Shown piece by piece: positions 34,112 to 42,020 of a stretch of 64,000 nt of DNA (positions are counted from its first letter, which is position 1; the number at the start of each line of letters is the position of its first letter). The translations under genes were made by a program, and so were the position numbers. The stretch covers positions 1 through 64,000 of the forward strand of contig JANQRH010000026.1 of the NCBI GenBank assembly GCA_028284625.1. Direction: 5' to 3'. Source of the DNA: Afifellaceae bacterium. GTDB lineage: Bacteria; Pseudomonadota; Alphaproteobacteria; Rhizobiales; Afifellaceae. Under the pieces are notes generated by a model. That model had not been told where the DNA came from. It was given only the letters and a program-made list of their open reading frames with translations, and made no database searches.

Positions 34112-34828
34112 TTAGGGCGCAAATCCCTCAAAAGTGACCTGGTCGGTCCATCGCAGAGCCTCCACCATCTCCTCCCGCGTGCGCACCGTCCAGCAGATCA
34201 CGGGCATGCCGAAGAGGCGCCGTGCGACAATTGGCATCGGCGTTGGCAGGTCTTCGACGCGATAGGTCACGAAATCCACGTCGAGACGTCGGGCTTTGCG
34301 CCAGTTCGCCAACGCACGCCTGTAATTGCCCGTGGCCACCAGCCCTTGCGGCAGCTGCGCGTTGGCGGTCCGAAGCTCGGTGAGCTGTGCGGCCGAGTAC
34401 GACATGACAGCCACAGGTCCGGCGTAATGGCGCAGGCTCTCCGCGACCTGCCACGAAAACGTGCCGTCGCGGCCACGCACATGCTTCAGCTCAAGGAGAA
34501 CCGGCACGCGGCCTTCCACCAAGGACAACAGCTCGTCGAGCGTGGGAATCCATTCCCGCGTTTCCGCCAGACGCAGGCCGCGAAGCTCCTCAAGCGTCAC
34601 GTCGCGGATGTCGCGTTCGTCGCCGGTGAGGCGCTTCAGGCTGAGATCATGAAACACCATCGGCACGCCGTCGGCCGTGGGATGCAGGTCGCATTCGATC
34701 GCGTAATGCGATGCGATCGCTGCCTCGAATGCGGCAATGGAATTCTCAGGCCTGCCGCGCGCCAGATTGTGGTAGCCGCGATGCGCAATCGGCCGGGCCG
34801 TGAGCCAGCGCAGCCGATACCGCATCAT
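34112..34828 (-). CDS. Glycerophosphodiester phosphodiesterase
   Basis: 238 residues, a compact GDPD (UgpQ-like) TIM barrel. IAHRGYHNLARGRPENSIAAFEAAI contains the catalytic His and the Glu of the metal site; AIECDLHPTADGVPMVFHDLSLKRLTG has the Glu/Asp pair and second His; VLLELKHVRG follows. It hydrolyses glycerophosphodiesters to glycerol-3-phosphate and alcohol. No signal peptide, so cytoplasmic. It lies 11 bases after ridA and upstream of the FemAB-like gene, in one transcriptional unit. Confidence 0.93.
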   Translation of the reverse strand: MMRYRLRWLTARPIAHRGYHNLARGRPENSIAAFEAAIASHYAIECDLHPTADGVPMVFHDLSLKRLTGDERDIRDVTLEELRGLRLAETREWIPTLDELLSLVEGRVPVLLELKHVRGRDGTFSWQVAESLRHYAGPVAVMSYSAAQLTELRTANAQLPQGLVATGNYRRALANWRKARRLDVDFVTYRVEDLPTPMPIVARRLFGMPVICWTVRTREEMVEALRWTDQVTFEGFAP

Positions 34829-34839
34829 CGCCGAAAGGC

Positions 34840-35307
34840 CTAACCTGCAGCGATGATGGCGTCGATCTCAACCGCGGCGCCCAGCGGGAGAGATATGACG
34901 CCGATGGCGGCGCGCGCATGTCGTCCGCGCTCGCCAAGCGCCTCCACCAAAAAGTCCGACGCGCCGTTTATGACCAGATGCTGATCGGTGAATTCCGTCG
35001 TGGATGTGACGTAGCCGGTGATCCGCACGACGCGTTGCAGGCGCTCCAGGTCGCCGTCGAGCGCGCGCTTGGCTTGCGCCAGAATGTTGATGGCGCAAAG
35101 CCGTGCCGCGTCGCGTCCGCCCTCAACCGACATGTTGTCGCCAAGCCGTCCGCGATGCTCTAGGCCGTCCGTGCCCATCGGCAACTGCCCGGACACGTAA
35201 AGAAGGTCGCCGCTCTTCACGACCGGGACGTAATTCGCCGCCGGCGCGGCGGCGTCCGGCAAAGCCACGCCCATGCTTTTCAGCCGCGCCTCGATTGTCT
35301 CGTCCAT
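34840..35307 (-). CDS. RidA family protein (reactive imine deaminase-like)
   Basis: 155 residues, of the longer RidA/YjgF subgroup with an N-terminal helix (MDETIEARLKSMGVALPDAA). The core has YVPVVKSGDLLYVSGQLP, AARLCAINILAQAKRALDGDLERLQRVVRITGYV and GRHARAAIGVISLPLGAAVEIDAIIA, with the Arg of the substrate pocket in HARAAIG. Canonical RidA hydrolyses 2-aminoacrylate and related imines made by PLP enzymes; this subgroup often has unknown activity. It is the first gene of the operon running down to the HIT gene. Confidence 0.92.
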   Translation of the reverse strand: MDETIEARLKSMGVALPDAAAPAANYVPVVKSGDLLYVSGQLPMGTDGLEHRGRLGDNMSVEGGRDAARLCAINILAQAKRALDGDLERLQRVVRITGYVTSTTEFTDQHLVINGASDFLVEALGERGRHARAAIGVISLPLGAAVEIDAIIAAG

Positions 35308-35429
35308 GCCCCCTCCACAAGAATCGGCTACGGGATCAGCCGTTCTTCTTCAATAGAAGCGGTAACGATTTGCCAAGTACAACACGTCTATCGCTTTCTT
35401 TTTGCCGCAGTTTGGAGTTCTTTGGCGCC

Positions 35430-36275
35430 ATGCGCAGTCATTGGCCTATATCGGCCGCCATAACCTTAGCTTCAGTTGTGCTTGGCGCAACGCAGGCGAG
35501 CGGGCAGAGTGCGCCTCATCTGCGCGATATCATCACGCCGCATCGCGCCATCTACGACATCAAGCTCGCTCGCTCCGACGAAGGGTCCGGTGTGTCGAGC
35601 GCCGCCGGCCGAATGGTTTTTGAGGTCACCGGCAGTTCCTGCCTGGGCTATTCCATGCGCCAGCGTATGGTCGTCAATGTGGGCGACGAGGATGGCAATC
35701 TCGGCAAGCTCGACTTTCAAATCTCCACGTTCGAGTCGGGCGTCGGCGATCTTTATAGTTTTGACTCCCGCACGACCATGAACCAGGAGACGATCGAGGC
35801 GGTCACCGGCGAAGCTCGCCGTCTTGGTTCCGACATCGAGGTCACGCTGAAGGAGCCTGCGGAGAAGACGGTTCTGCTTGACGGTAGCGTGTTGTTTCCC
35901 AGTCAGCACCTGCAGGCGATCCTCGACGCGGCGCGCGCGGAGCGCCATTTCCTCACAGTCGACGTCTATGAGGGCGCCGGCTCCGGCGAGACCAGCGACG
36001 AGGCGACGGCCGCGATCGGCAAGGCAACCGCCACTGCCGATGACGACATGCTGGGCGCGGGCCTGCGCCAATGGCCAGTGTCGATCGGATATTTCGAGAC
36101 CGACTCCGTCGCGAGCGATCAGCTCGGCGAAGAGCTCCCCGCCTACCAGATGAGCTTCACGCTCTACGAGAACGGCGTCACCAGCGACCTGCTTCTCGAC
36201 TATGGCGACTACGCGCTGACGGCATCGCTGGAGGACGTGGAGCAACTCGCTCGCGCCGATTGCCCCTCACGCTGA
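35430..36275 (+). CDS. eipB: EipB family (DUF1849) cell envelope integrity protein
   Basis: 281 residues from ATG 35430. A signal peptide (ISAAITLASVVLGATQASGQ) is followed by an EipB domain: PHRAIYDIKLARSDEGSGVSSAAGRMVFEVTG, QRMVVNVGDEDGNLGKLDFQ, EAVTGEARRLGSDIEVTL and QWPVSIGYFETDS. Cys71 and Cys278 match the two cysteines that form the conserved disulfide reported for Brucella EipB. The protein is periplasmic, has a beta-spiral fold, and supports envelope integrity. The frame is open upstream to 35103 but that part overlaps ridA antisense and lacks coding character. Divergent from ridA, convergent with dinB (nine-base overlap). Confidence 0.9.
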   Translation: MRSHWPISAAITLASVVLGATQASGQSAPHLRDIITPHRAIYDIKLARSDEGSGVSSAAGRMVFEVTGSSCLGYSMRQRMVVNVGDEDGNLGKLDFQISTFESGVGDLYSFDSRTTMNQETIEAVTGEARRLGSDIEVTLKEPAEKTVLLDGSVLFPSQHLQAILDAARAERHFLTVDVYEGAGSGETSDEATAAIGKATATADDDMLGAGLRQWPVSIGYFETDSVASDQLGEELPAYQMSFTLYENGVTSDLLLDYGDYALTASLEDVEQLARADCPSR

Positions 36276-37550
36276 CGGCTTGCCGCGCGTCTCTTTCGAG
36301 GCGAACGTCAATCCAAGTTGCAGACCATCGCGGCCGTAGCGGTCGCGGATCTCGTCCATCGCTTCTTCCGCCTTCGCGCGCCGGCCGGCATCCGCATCGA
36401 TCAGATCGGCATCTTCGGCAAGAGCGGCGTCACCGAGCTCGCTGACGCCAACGCCGATCAGCCTGAACGCCGTCCCGTCAAGTTCGCGCAGAAGCAATTG
36501 GCGCGCGGCGCGAAAGATGCGGTCCGCCAGATAGGTGTGTGAATCGAGATGGACGCTGCGCGTACGCAGCCGATGGTCGGCGCTCTTCAGCTTCAGCGTC
36601 ACCAATTGCCCGGAGAGGCCCTGCCGCTTCAATCGCTCCGACACGCGTTCCGTCAGGCGCCTGAGCCGTGGCAGCAATTCCTGTGCGTCGCTATGGTCGC
36701 GGTCGAAGGTCGTCTCGTTGGAGATGCTCTTGGCCTTGCGGTCCGCTTCAACGCTCCGATGATCCTCGCCGCGCGCCAGCTGCGCCAGGCGTATCCCGAT
36801 CGCCCCGTAGCGTCTCGCCAGCGTCGCTTCGTCCTGCTTCTGAAGGTCGGCGATGCGCCGCAAGCCATCGCGCGCCAGGCGGCTCTGCATGGCTTTGCCG
36901 ACGCCCCAGATGATCGACACCGGTTGCTCGGCAAGGAAGGCGAGCGTCTCCTCCCGCCCGATCACCGAAAAGCCGCGGGGCTTGTCGAGATCGGAGGCGA
37001 TCTTGGCCAGGAACTTTGAATGGCTGAGGCCAACGGAAGCGGTAACGCCGATTTCTTGCTCCACGCGTTGCTGAAAGCCGGCCAGCACCACCGCCGCCGG
37101 CGCGCCGTGCACGCGCTCCGTGCCGGAGAGATCGAGAAACGCCTCATCGATGGAGAGCGGCTCCACCGCCGGGGTGAGCGCCAGCATCAACTCGCGCACC
37201 TCGCGGCCGACGCGGGCATATTTCTCCATATCGGGTGAAATCACGACCGCGTCCGGGCAGGCTCTGAGCGCCTTGAACATCGGCATCGCCGAATGCACGC
37301 CGAAGGTGCGTGCGACGTAGCAGGCGGCGGCCACGACGCCGCGGTGGCTACCGCCGACAATGACCGGCTTGTCCGCAAGAGCCGGATTGTCGCGTTTCTC
37401 CACCGTCGCGTAGAACGCGTCGCAGTCCACATGGGCGATGGTGAGCGTCAAAAGCTCGCCATGCGACACCAGCCGCGGCCCCCCGCATTGTGTGCAGCGA
37501 TCGAGGCTCCCGGCGAGGCGCGCAAGGCAATCGCGGCAAAGCGTGACCAT
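36267..37550 (-). CDS. dinB: DNA polymerase IV with N-terminal zinc ribbon
   Basis: 427 residues from ATG 37550; a GTG at 37646 would add 32 residues and cannot be excluded. A CxxC-x11-CxxC zinc ribbon (LCRDCLARLAGS, DRCTQCGG) precedes the Y-family core, as in other rhizobial DinB proteins. The catalytic acids are in IAHVDCDAFYATVEKRDNP and SIDEAFLDLSGTERV; the little-finger region (LKSADHRLRTRSVHLDS) follows. It performs error-prone translesion synthesis. The C-terminus has a poorly conserved tail with no obvious beta-clamp motif that I can pin down. Divergent from divK. Confidence 0.92.
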   Translation of the reverse strand: MVTLCRDCLARLAGSLDRCTQCGGPRLVSHGELLTLTIAHVDCDAFYATVEKRDNPALADKPVIVGGSHRGVVAAACYVARTFGVHSAMPMFKALRACPDAVVISPDMEKYARVGREVRELMLALTPAVEPLSIDEAFLDLSGTERVHGAPAAVVLAGFQQRVEQEIGVTASVGLSHSKFLAKIASDLDKPRGFSVIGREETLAFLAEQPVSIIWGVGKAMQSRLARDGLRRIADLQKQDEATLARRYGAIGIRLAQLARGEDHRSVEADRKAKSISNETTFDRDHSDAQELLPRLRRLTERVSERLKRQGLSGQLVTLKLKSADHRLRTRSVHLDSHTYLADRIFRAARQLLLRELDGTAFRLIGVGVSELGDAALAEDADLIDADAGRRAKAEEAMDEIRDRYGRDGLQLGLTFASKETRGKPSA

Positions 37551-37754
37551 TTCGGTGTCCACGCAAGGCACTTTGCGGCGCTCCGCCAGCTCCGGCAAGC
37601 CTGGATATGGCTGGTTCGGGGCGGCCGTCGTTTTGCCTATGTTCACCGTAATTCTTGCGCTTCATTGGTGATTCTTTAAGCGCCGCCGTCGCAACATGCG
37701 CGCGGGCGGCGGAATCAGATACCACCGCCAAAACCGGGCAGACCAAGGAGTGCT

Positions 37755-38138
37755 GTGGTCGTGGCAAAGACGGTCATGATCGTTGAGGACAATGACCTCA
37801 ACATGAAGCTCTTCAACGACCTGTTGCAGGCCAACGGTTACAGCACCATGCCCATGCACAACGGCTATGAGGCGCTGGACGCACTGAAAGAGCAGCGTCC
37901 CGACCTCATCATCATGGACATCCAGCTGCCGGAGATCTCCGGTCTGGAGGTCACCAAGCGCATCAAGCAGGACGACGCGCTGAAGCACATTCCGGTGATC
38001 GCGGTGACCGCCTTTGCCATGAAGGGCGACGAAGAGCGCATCAGGCAGGGTGGCTGCGAAGGCTATCTCTCCAAGCCGATCTCCGTCGCCACCTTTATTG
38101 AGACCGTGAAGTCCTATCTGGACGAAGCGCAGGGCTGA
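37755..38138 (+). CDS. divK: Cell-cycle response regulator DivK
   Basis: 127 residues, a lone receiver domain: [18 protein letters not shown], phosphoacceptor Asp55 in [21 protein letters not shown], and Lys107 in YLSKPIS. Length and sequence match DivK, which switches the DivJ/PleC kinases and, through DivL-CckA, controls CtrA. The start is GTG 37755 or GTG 37761; AAGGAG ends at 37750. pleD follows after 13 bases, the same pair as in Caulobacter, so the two form an operon. Confidence 0.95.
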   Translation: MVVAKTVMIVEDNDLNMKLFNDLLQANGYSTMPMHNGYEALDALKEQRPDLIIMDIQLPEISGLEVTKRIKQDDALKHIPVIAVTAFAMKGDEERIRQGGCEGYLSKPISVATFIETVKSYLDEAQG

Positions 38139-38151
38139 GGAACCGGACCAC

Positions 38152-39516
38152 GTGACAGCACGCATCCTCGTCGTCGATGACATCGCCGCCAATGTGCGTC
38201 TCTTGGAGGCACGGCTGCGCGCGGAATATTTCGAGGTTCGCACGGCGACCAACGGCCGCTCCGCGCTCGACATCGCCGAAAACGAACGCGTCGACCTTGT
38301 GCTGCTCGATGTGATGATGCCCGATTTGTCCGGCTACGAGGTCTGCGCCAAGCTCAAGGCCAACCCAAACACCGCCAACATCCCAGTGGTCATGGTGACG
38401 TCGCTTGATCAGCCAGAAGACCGGGTGAGGGGGCTGGAAGCCGGCGCCGATGAATTTCTGACCAAGCCCGTCAGCGAGACCTCGCTTCTTGCGCGCGTGA
38501 AGAGCCTCGTGCGCTTGAAGATGGTGACGGACGAGCTTGAGCTTCGCGCCGCCACCATGCAATCGGTGGGCATCAATCCGGCGGAAATCCTGACTGATCC
38601 CAATGAGATCGCTGGTAAAGTGCTGGTGGTCGATGATCGCGAGAACTCCACCCAGCGCATCCGTAAAGCACTGCAGAATCCGCTCGCCGTCGAGGTGACG
38701 GCTGACCCCGCCGATGCGGTTCTCATGGCGGAGCGCTCCGACTTCGACCTCTTCATCATCAGCCTGTCGCTTAAGGCCGGCGACGGCCTTCGTCTTTGTA
38801 CGCAGGTCAAGACAATCGATCGGCTGCGGCACACGCCGGTCCTTCTCATCACCGACGCCGACGAGACGTCACAGGTGGCGCGGGCGCTCGACCTCGGCGT
38901 CAACGATTACGTCATTCGCCCGGTCGACGAGAACGAGTTGCGCGCGCGTGTGCGCACACAATTGCGCCGCAAGCGCTATCAGGACCGTCTGCGCAACATG
39001 GTCTCCAGCGCCGTGGAGCTTGCCATTACCGACCCGCTGACCGGCCTCTACAATCGCCGCTATCTCGACGCGCACCTCCGCTCTGCCGTGGCGCGCGCTG
39101 AGACGACGGCAAAGCCCGTCTGCGTTCTGATTTTCGACATCGACCACTTCAAGGACGTCAACGACACGCACGGCCATGATGCCGGCGACGACGTTCTGAG
39201 AGAATTCGCCGACCGCATCAGCCGCGGCGTGCGCGGCATCGATCTGGTGGCGCGCTATGGCGGCGAGGAGTTCTTGCTTGTGATGCCCGAGACGGATCGC
39301 GAATTCGCCTCGGCCGTAGCCGAACGGCTGCGAAGTGATGTCGAGAAAGTGCCGTTCGAGACTCGTTCCGGCGTATCGTCGGTGACAGTCAGCATCGGCA
39401 TTGCCGAATGGCAGGGCCCAACCGATACAGCCGATACGCTTATCAAACGCGCCGACAACGCTCTTTATGCTGCCAAGCGCGCCGGCCGGAACCGGGTCGT
39501 GGCCAGCGCCGCATAG
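38152..39516 (+). CDS. pleD: Diguanylate cyclase response regulator PleD
   Basis: 454 residues: REC1 (1-120) with phosphoacceptor Asp53 (LLDVMMPDLSGYEV); REC2 (155-275), in which the acceptor position reads IISLSLKAGDG and so lacks Asp, as expected for the dimerisation adaptor; and a GGDEF domain with active site GGEEF at 370-374 and an intact inhibitory I-site RGID at 361-364. It makes cyclic di-GMP after phosphorylation and dimerisation, with product inhibition, to drive polar development. The GTG at 38152 starts MTARILVVDDIAANVRLLEA, the standard PleD N-terminus. Confidence 0.96.
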   Translation: MTARILVVDDIAANVRLLEARLRAEYFEVRTATNGRSALDIAENERVDLVLLDVMMPDLSGYEVCAKLKANPNTANIPVVMVTSLDQPEDRVRGLEAGADEFLTKPVSETSLLARVKSLVRLKMVTDELELRAATMQSVGINPAEILTDPNEIAGKVLVVDDRENSTQRIRKALQNPLAVEVTADPADAVLMAERSDFDLFIISLSLKAGDGLRLCTQVKTIDRLRHTPVLLITDADETSQVARALDLGVNDYVIRPVDENELRARVRTQLRRKRYQDRLRNMVSSAVELAITDPLTGLYNRRYLDAHLRSAVARAETTAKPVCVLIFDIDHFKDVNDTHGHDAGDDVLREFADRISRGVRGIDLVARYGGEEFLLVMPETDREFASAVAERLRSDVEKVPFETRSGVSSVTVSIGIAEWQGPTDTADTLIKRADNALYAAKRAGRNRVVASAA

Positions 39517-39851
39517 GCGCCAAACTTCGCTTAAAACGCTAAGTTTTTCAAACCGATAGGCGAAGACTGCGACCTTTCGGCCAGTCTAACCCCTCGAATT
39601 TCATTATAGTTTTAACCAAGTGTGAACCATTCGGTAGAAAAGCGCCGCTACCTGCGCTTGATTGCACGTGCGGGGTGGCAGTGAACGTGCGGTCCCGCCG
39701 AAACATCGATACCCCATGGATTTGCTCAGGTCCGCCGCATCTCCTGGGTCCGTGGGGTCGGCCGGTCGGACGTGGTGAGTGGCCTCCTCGTACAGCCACG
39801 CTCCGGCCGGCCACTTTGTCTCTCAGTAAAAATCGCAGGCCCGCGGGCAGC
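39517..39851. other. Gene-free region with a long hairpin and a CtrA-like box
   Basis: About 335 bases between pleD and the rpmG terminator contain no credible gene. TTAACCAAGTGTGAA at 39612-39626 matches TTAA-N7-TTAA with one mismatch. A stem of 16 base pairs with one G-T wobble and one bulged base is formed by 39760-39775 and 39796-39812, with a 20-base loop. A competing pairing AGTGGCC/GGCCACT (39779-39785 with 39808-39814) is possible, so two alternative folds exist. This could be a small RNA or a transcription-end structure for pleD; no T-run follows on either strand. Confidence 0.45.
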
Positions 39852-39875
39852 AAAAAAGGCGCCGGTGAGGCGCCT
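39852..39875 (-). terminator. Rho-independent terminator of rpmG
   Basis: Read on the minus strand, AGGCGCC (39875-39869), a five-base loop and GGCGCCT (39863-39857) are followed by six T residues counting the end of the stem. It lies 24 bases beyond the rpmG stop codon. Confidence 0.85.
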
Positions 39876-39898
39876 CTCGAACATGCGGTGCTTTCGCT

Positions 39899-40066
39899 TT
39901 ATTTGATCTTTGCTTCCTTGAACATGACGTGCTTCTTCGCCTTCGGGTCGTATTTCCGAAGCGAAAGCTTGTCGGTCATGGTGCGCGTGTTCTTCTTCGC
40001 CACGTAGAAGAAGCCGGTGCCTTCCTCGCTAACGAGGCGGATTTTGACGGTGGTGGCCTTGGCCAT
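39899..40066 (-). CDS. rpmG: 50S ribosomal protein L33
   Basis: 55 residues, the normal length of L33, starting [20 protein letters not shown] and ending [17 protein letters not shown]. It is of the type without zinc-binding cysteines ([20 protein letters not shown]). It is a component of the large ribosomal subunit near the E site. The gene is monocistronic, with its own terminator 24 bases downstream, and is too short to be listed by most length cutoffs. Confidence 0.97.
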   Translation of the reverse strand: MAKATTVKIRLVSEEGTGFFYVAKKNTRTMTDKLSLRKYDPKAKKHVMFKEAKIK

Positions 40067-40175
40067 CGCGAGTTCCTATCGGTCTGAAATCTTGACGGTG
40101 AGATGACGGTTCGGGCCGGCCAAGTCAAGGGCCTGCCTTGTTCAGCCGGCATTCAGCACCTGCGCGCTGTACTCG

Positions 40176-40189
40176 TTGACGTGCGTCAA
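40176..40189. promoter_or_regulatory. Inverted repeat TTGACG-TG-CGTCAA upstream of the SH3 gene
   Basis: Two perfect six-base arms separated by two bases, about 67 bases ahead of the GTG at 40256. TTGACG could itself serve as a -35 element, in which case a dimeric regulator binding here would control the gene. No regulator is identified. Confidence 0.35.
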
Positions 40190-40255
40190 GGGAATCCCGC
40201 CTAGATTGCGATGTTCTCTCAAAACGTACGTCGAACTCATGCCTGGGAGACGAAA

Positions 40256-40687
40256 GTGAGACTTCGTCCATTGTTCTACGCTGTGAGCGTTGCCAGCGTG
40301 ATGGCCGCTTCCGCAGCCAGTGCGGCCGCTGGCTGGGCCACGGGCAATGTCAACATGCGACTCTGCCCCAGCACCGGCTGCGGCAAGATTATGACGATTC
40401 CAGCGGGCGCGTCGGTGCACGTCTACTCCTGCCGCCGTTGGTGCGAGGTCGGCTACGCAGGGCGCCGCGGATTTGCATCGGGACGTTATATAACGATGGG
40501 TGGTTATCGGCCCTCGCCCCCGCCCGTTTATGTGCCGGCAATTCCGGCTCCATACCCGCCGGTTTACCGACGCTATCATCGGCCGTATGCATTTGATGAT
40601 TACTATTTTGGCCGGCCGGGTTGGTATGACCGCCGCTACTACCGGCGTCATCGGCGCGGCGGCTTCAGCTTCGAGTTCCATTTCTAG
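40256..40687 (+). CDS. Secreted small SH3-domain protein with Tyr/Arg-rich tail
   Basis: 143 residues from GTG 40256 (ATG 40211 would add 15). A signal peptide (FYAVSVASVMAASAASAAAG) leads into a short bacterial SH3 domain: WATGNVNMRLCPSTGCGKIMTIPAGASVHVYSC, with four cysteines (LCPSTGC, SCRRWC) that may form two disulfides. The C-terminal half is low-complexity, rich in Pro, Tyr and Arg (PPVYVPAIPAPYPPVYRRY, RRYYRRHRRGG). Such proteins are typically periplasmic and may bind the cell wall. The last 23 bases overlap the convergent MFS gene. Confidence 0.82.
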   Translation: MRLRPLFYAVSVASVMAASAASAAAGWATGNVNMRLCPSTGCGKIMTIPAGASVHVYSCRRWCEVGYAGRRGFASGRYITMGGYRPSPPPVYVPAIPAPYPPVYRRYHRPYAFDDYYFGRPGWYDRRYYRRHRRGGFSFEFHF

Positions 40688-41942
40688 GATCAGTCGAAGC
40701 GGTCGTGTCAGAGGGTAGGGCATTCAGCCCGGCCGCGCGTGGCGCCGGGACAGGAGCGTGCTCGCGGCGCTGCGTAACCATACGAAGCGCCACGATTGCC
40801 GCATAAAGCGCAAACGCCGCTCCCAAGACCAGCGGCAGGCCTGATGTGGGCGCGCGGGTCATGGCGTCGCCGGTCACCACCGGCCCCACCAGCATGCCGA
40901 GCGCGTAGCAGAAGATGAACGCCGCGTTGGCGCTGGCGAGATCGGCGCCGGAGAAGCGCGAGGCGAGATGCGCCAGCCCGACGGTATAGATGCCGGCGCT
41001 CGCCCCACCCCAGATCAGAAGCACGGCCATCAGCGGCAAGGCCGTGTCCGACACCGCCCACGCCGCCGCCATGCCGCCCGCGCCGAGCAGCCCGCATCCC
41101 AGAAGCACCGCGCGTCGGTCGATACGGTCGGCGAGCAGGCCGAGCGGAATCTGGAAGATCACGTTGCCCAGCACCATGGCCGACGGCAGAAGCACGGCGG
41201 CCTCGATGCCGAAGCCGAGGTGACGACCCCATAGTGGCAAGAAGGCGAAACCGCTTTGTTCCGACATGGCGAAGACGAAAACGCCGATCGTTGCCACTGG
41301 GATGGCAAAAATGAAGGCGGCGAACGGCCGGCTCGGTGCTTCGCTGAAGTCTGGCGAGGCATCGCGCGCAACGAATGCCGGAAGCGCCGAGACCAGCATG
41401 ATGGCCGAGCCAACGAGAAACGGCAGGATCGATGACGAGCCCAGCAACGCGATGATCGCCGGCCCGACGGCAAAGCCAAGCGACAAAACGGTGGCATAGA
41501 TTCCCATGACGAGCCCGCGGCGATGGTCGGGTGTCACCGCGTTGATCCAATATTCCGACAGCGTGAAGCAGAGCGTCATTGCCGCCCCGTAAAGAAGAGC
41601 GAGCGGGAAGAGCAGGGCGATCGACTGAATGATCCAGGCGAACGGCATGAGAAGTGCCGCGCAGATCGTGCACGCCATGATCACACGCGCGATGCCGAAC
41701 CGTCCGGCGATGCGCGACGCCAGCGGCGTGATGCCGAGCGAGGCCAAGGCGATCGTCGCGACCAGCAATCCGATCGTGCGCTCCGAGATGCCGCGCTCAG
41801 CCAGATTGAGCGACAGCAGCGGCGGCAGCAGGCTGACGGCGACGCCTACCGTGACCATGGTCGCCATGGCCGCGATCGCCCCGCGGGTCAGGCCGAGGTG
41901 ATGGAACCAACCGATCGGGAAGATTTCTCTGGTCAAGGACAT
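40665..41942 (-). CDS. Major facilitator superfamily transporter
   Basis: 425 residues with about 12 membrane helices. MFS motif A-like loops are visible between helices 2 and 3 (PLASRIAGRFGIARV) and 8 and 9 (GLLADRIDRRAVLLG). The C-terminal tail is short and polar. It is of the drug/sugar exporter-like type (YcaD/UMF-like families look similar: ISERTIGLLVATIALASLGITPLASR); the substrate is unknown. Its end overlaps the SH3 gene tail to tail; upstream, 78 bases separate it from the end of rnr, also on the minus strand. Confidence 0.88.
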   Translation of the reverse strand: MSLTREIFPIGWFHHLGLTRGAIAAMATMVTVGVAVSLLPPLLSLNLAERGISERTIGLLVATIALASLGITPLASRIAGRFGIARVIMACTICAALLMPFAWIIQSIALLFPLALLYGAAMTLCFTLSEYWINAVTPDHRRGLVMGIYATVLSLGFAVGPAIIALLGSSSILPFLVGSAIMLVSALPAFVARDASPDFSEAPSRPFAAFIFAIPVATIGVFVFAMSEQSGFAFLPLWGRHLGFGIEAAVLLPSAMVLGNVIFQIPLGLLADRIDRRAVLLGCGLLGAGGMAAAWAVSDTALPLMAVLLIWGGASAGIYTVGLAHLASRFSGADLASANAAFIFCYALGMLVGPVVTGDAMTRAPTSGLPLVLGAAFALYAAIVALRMVTQRREHAPVPAPRAAGLNALPSDTTASTDPRNGTRS

Positions 41943-42020
41943 TCCTGCGAATCGTGATCGCCATATATCCGGCTCGTGACGATTCGACGATAGCGAGGCG
42001 CAAGCCCCTGGACGCTGCGA

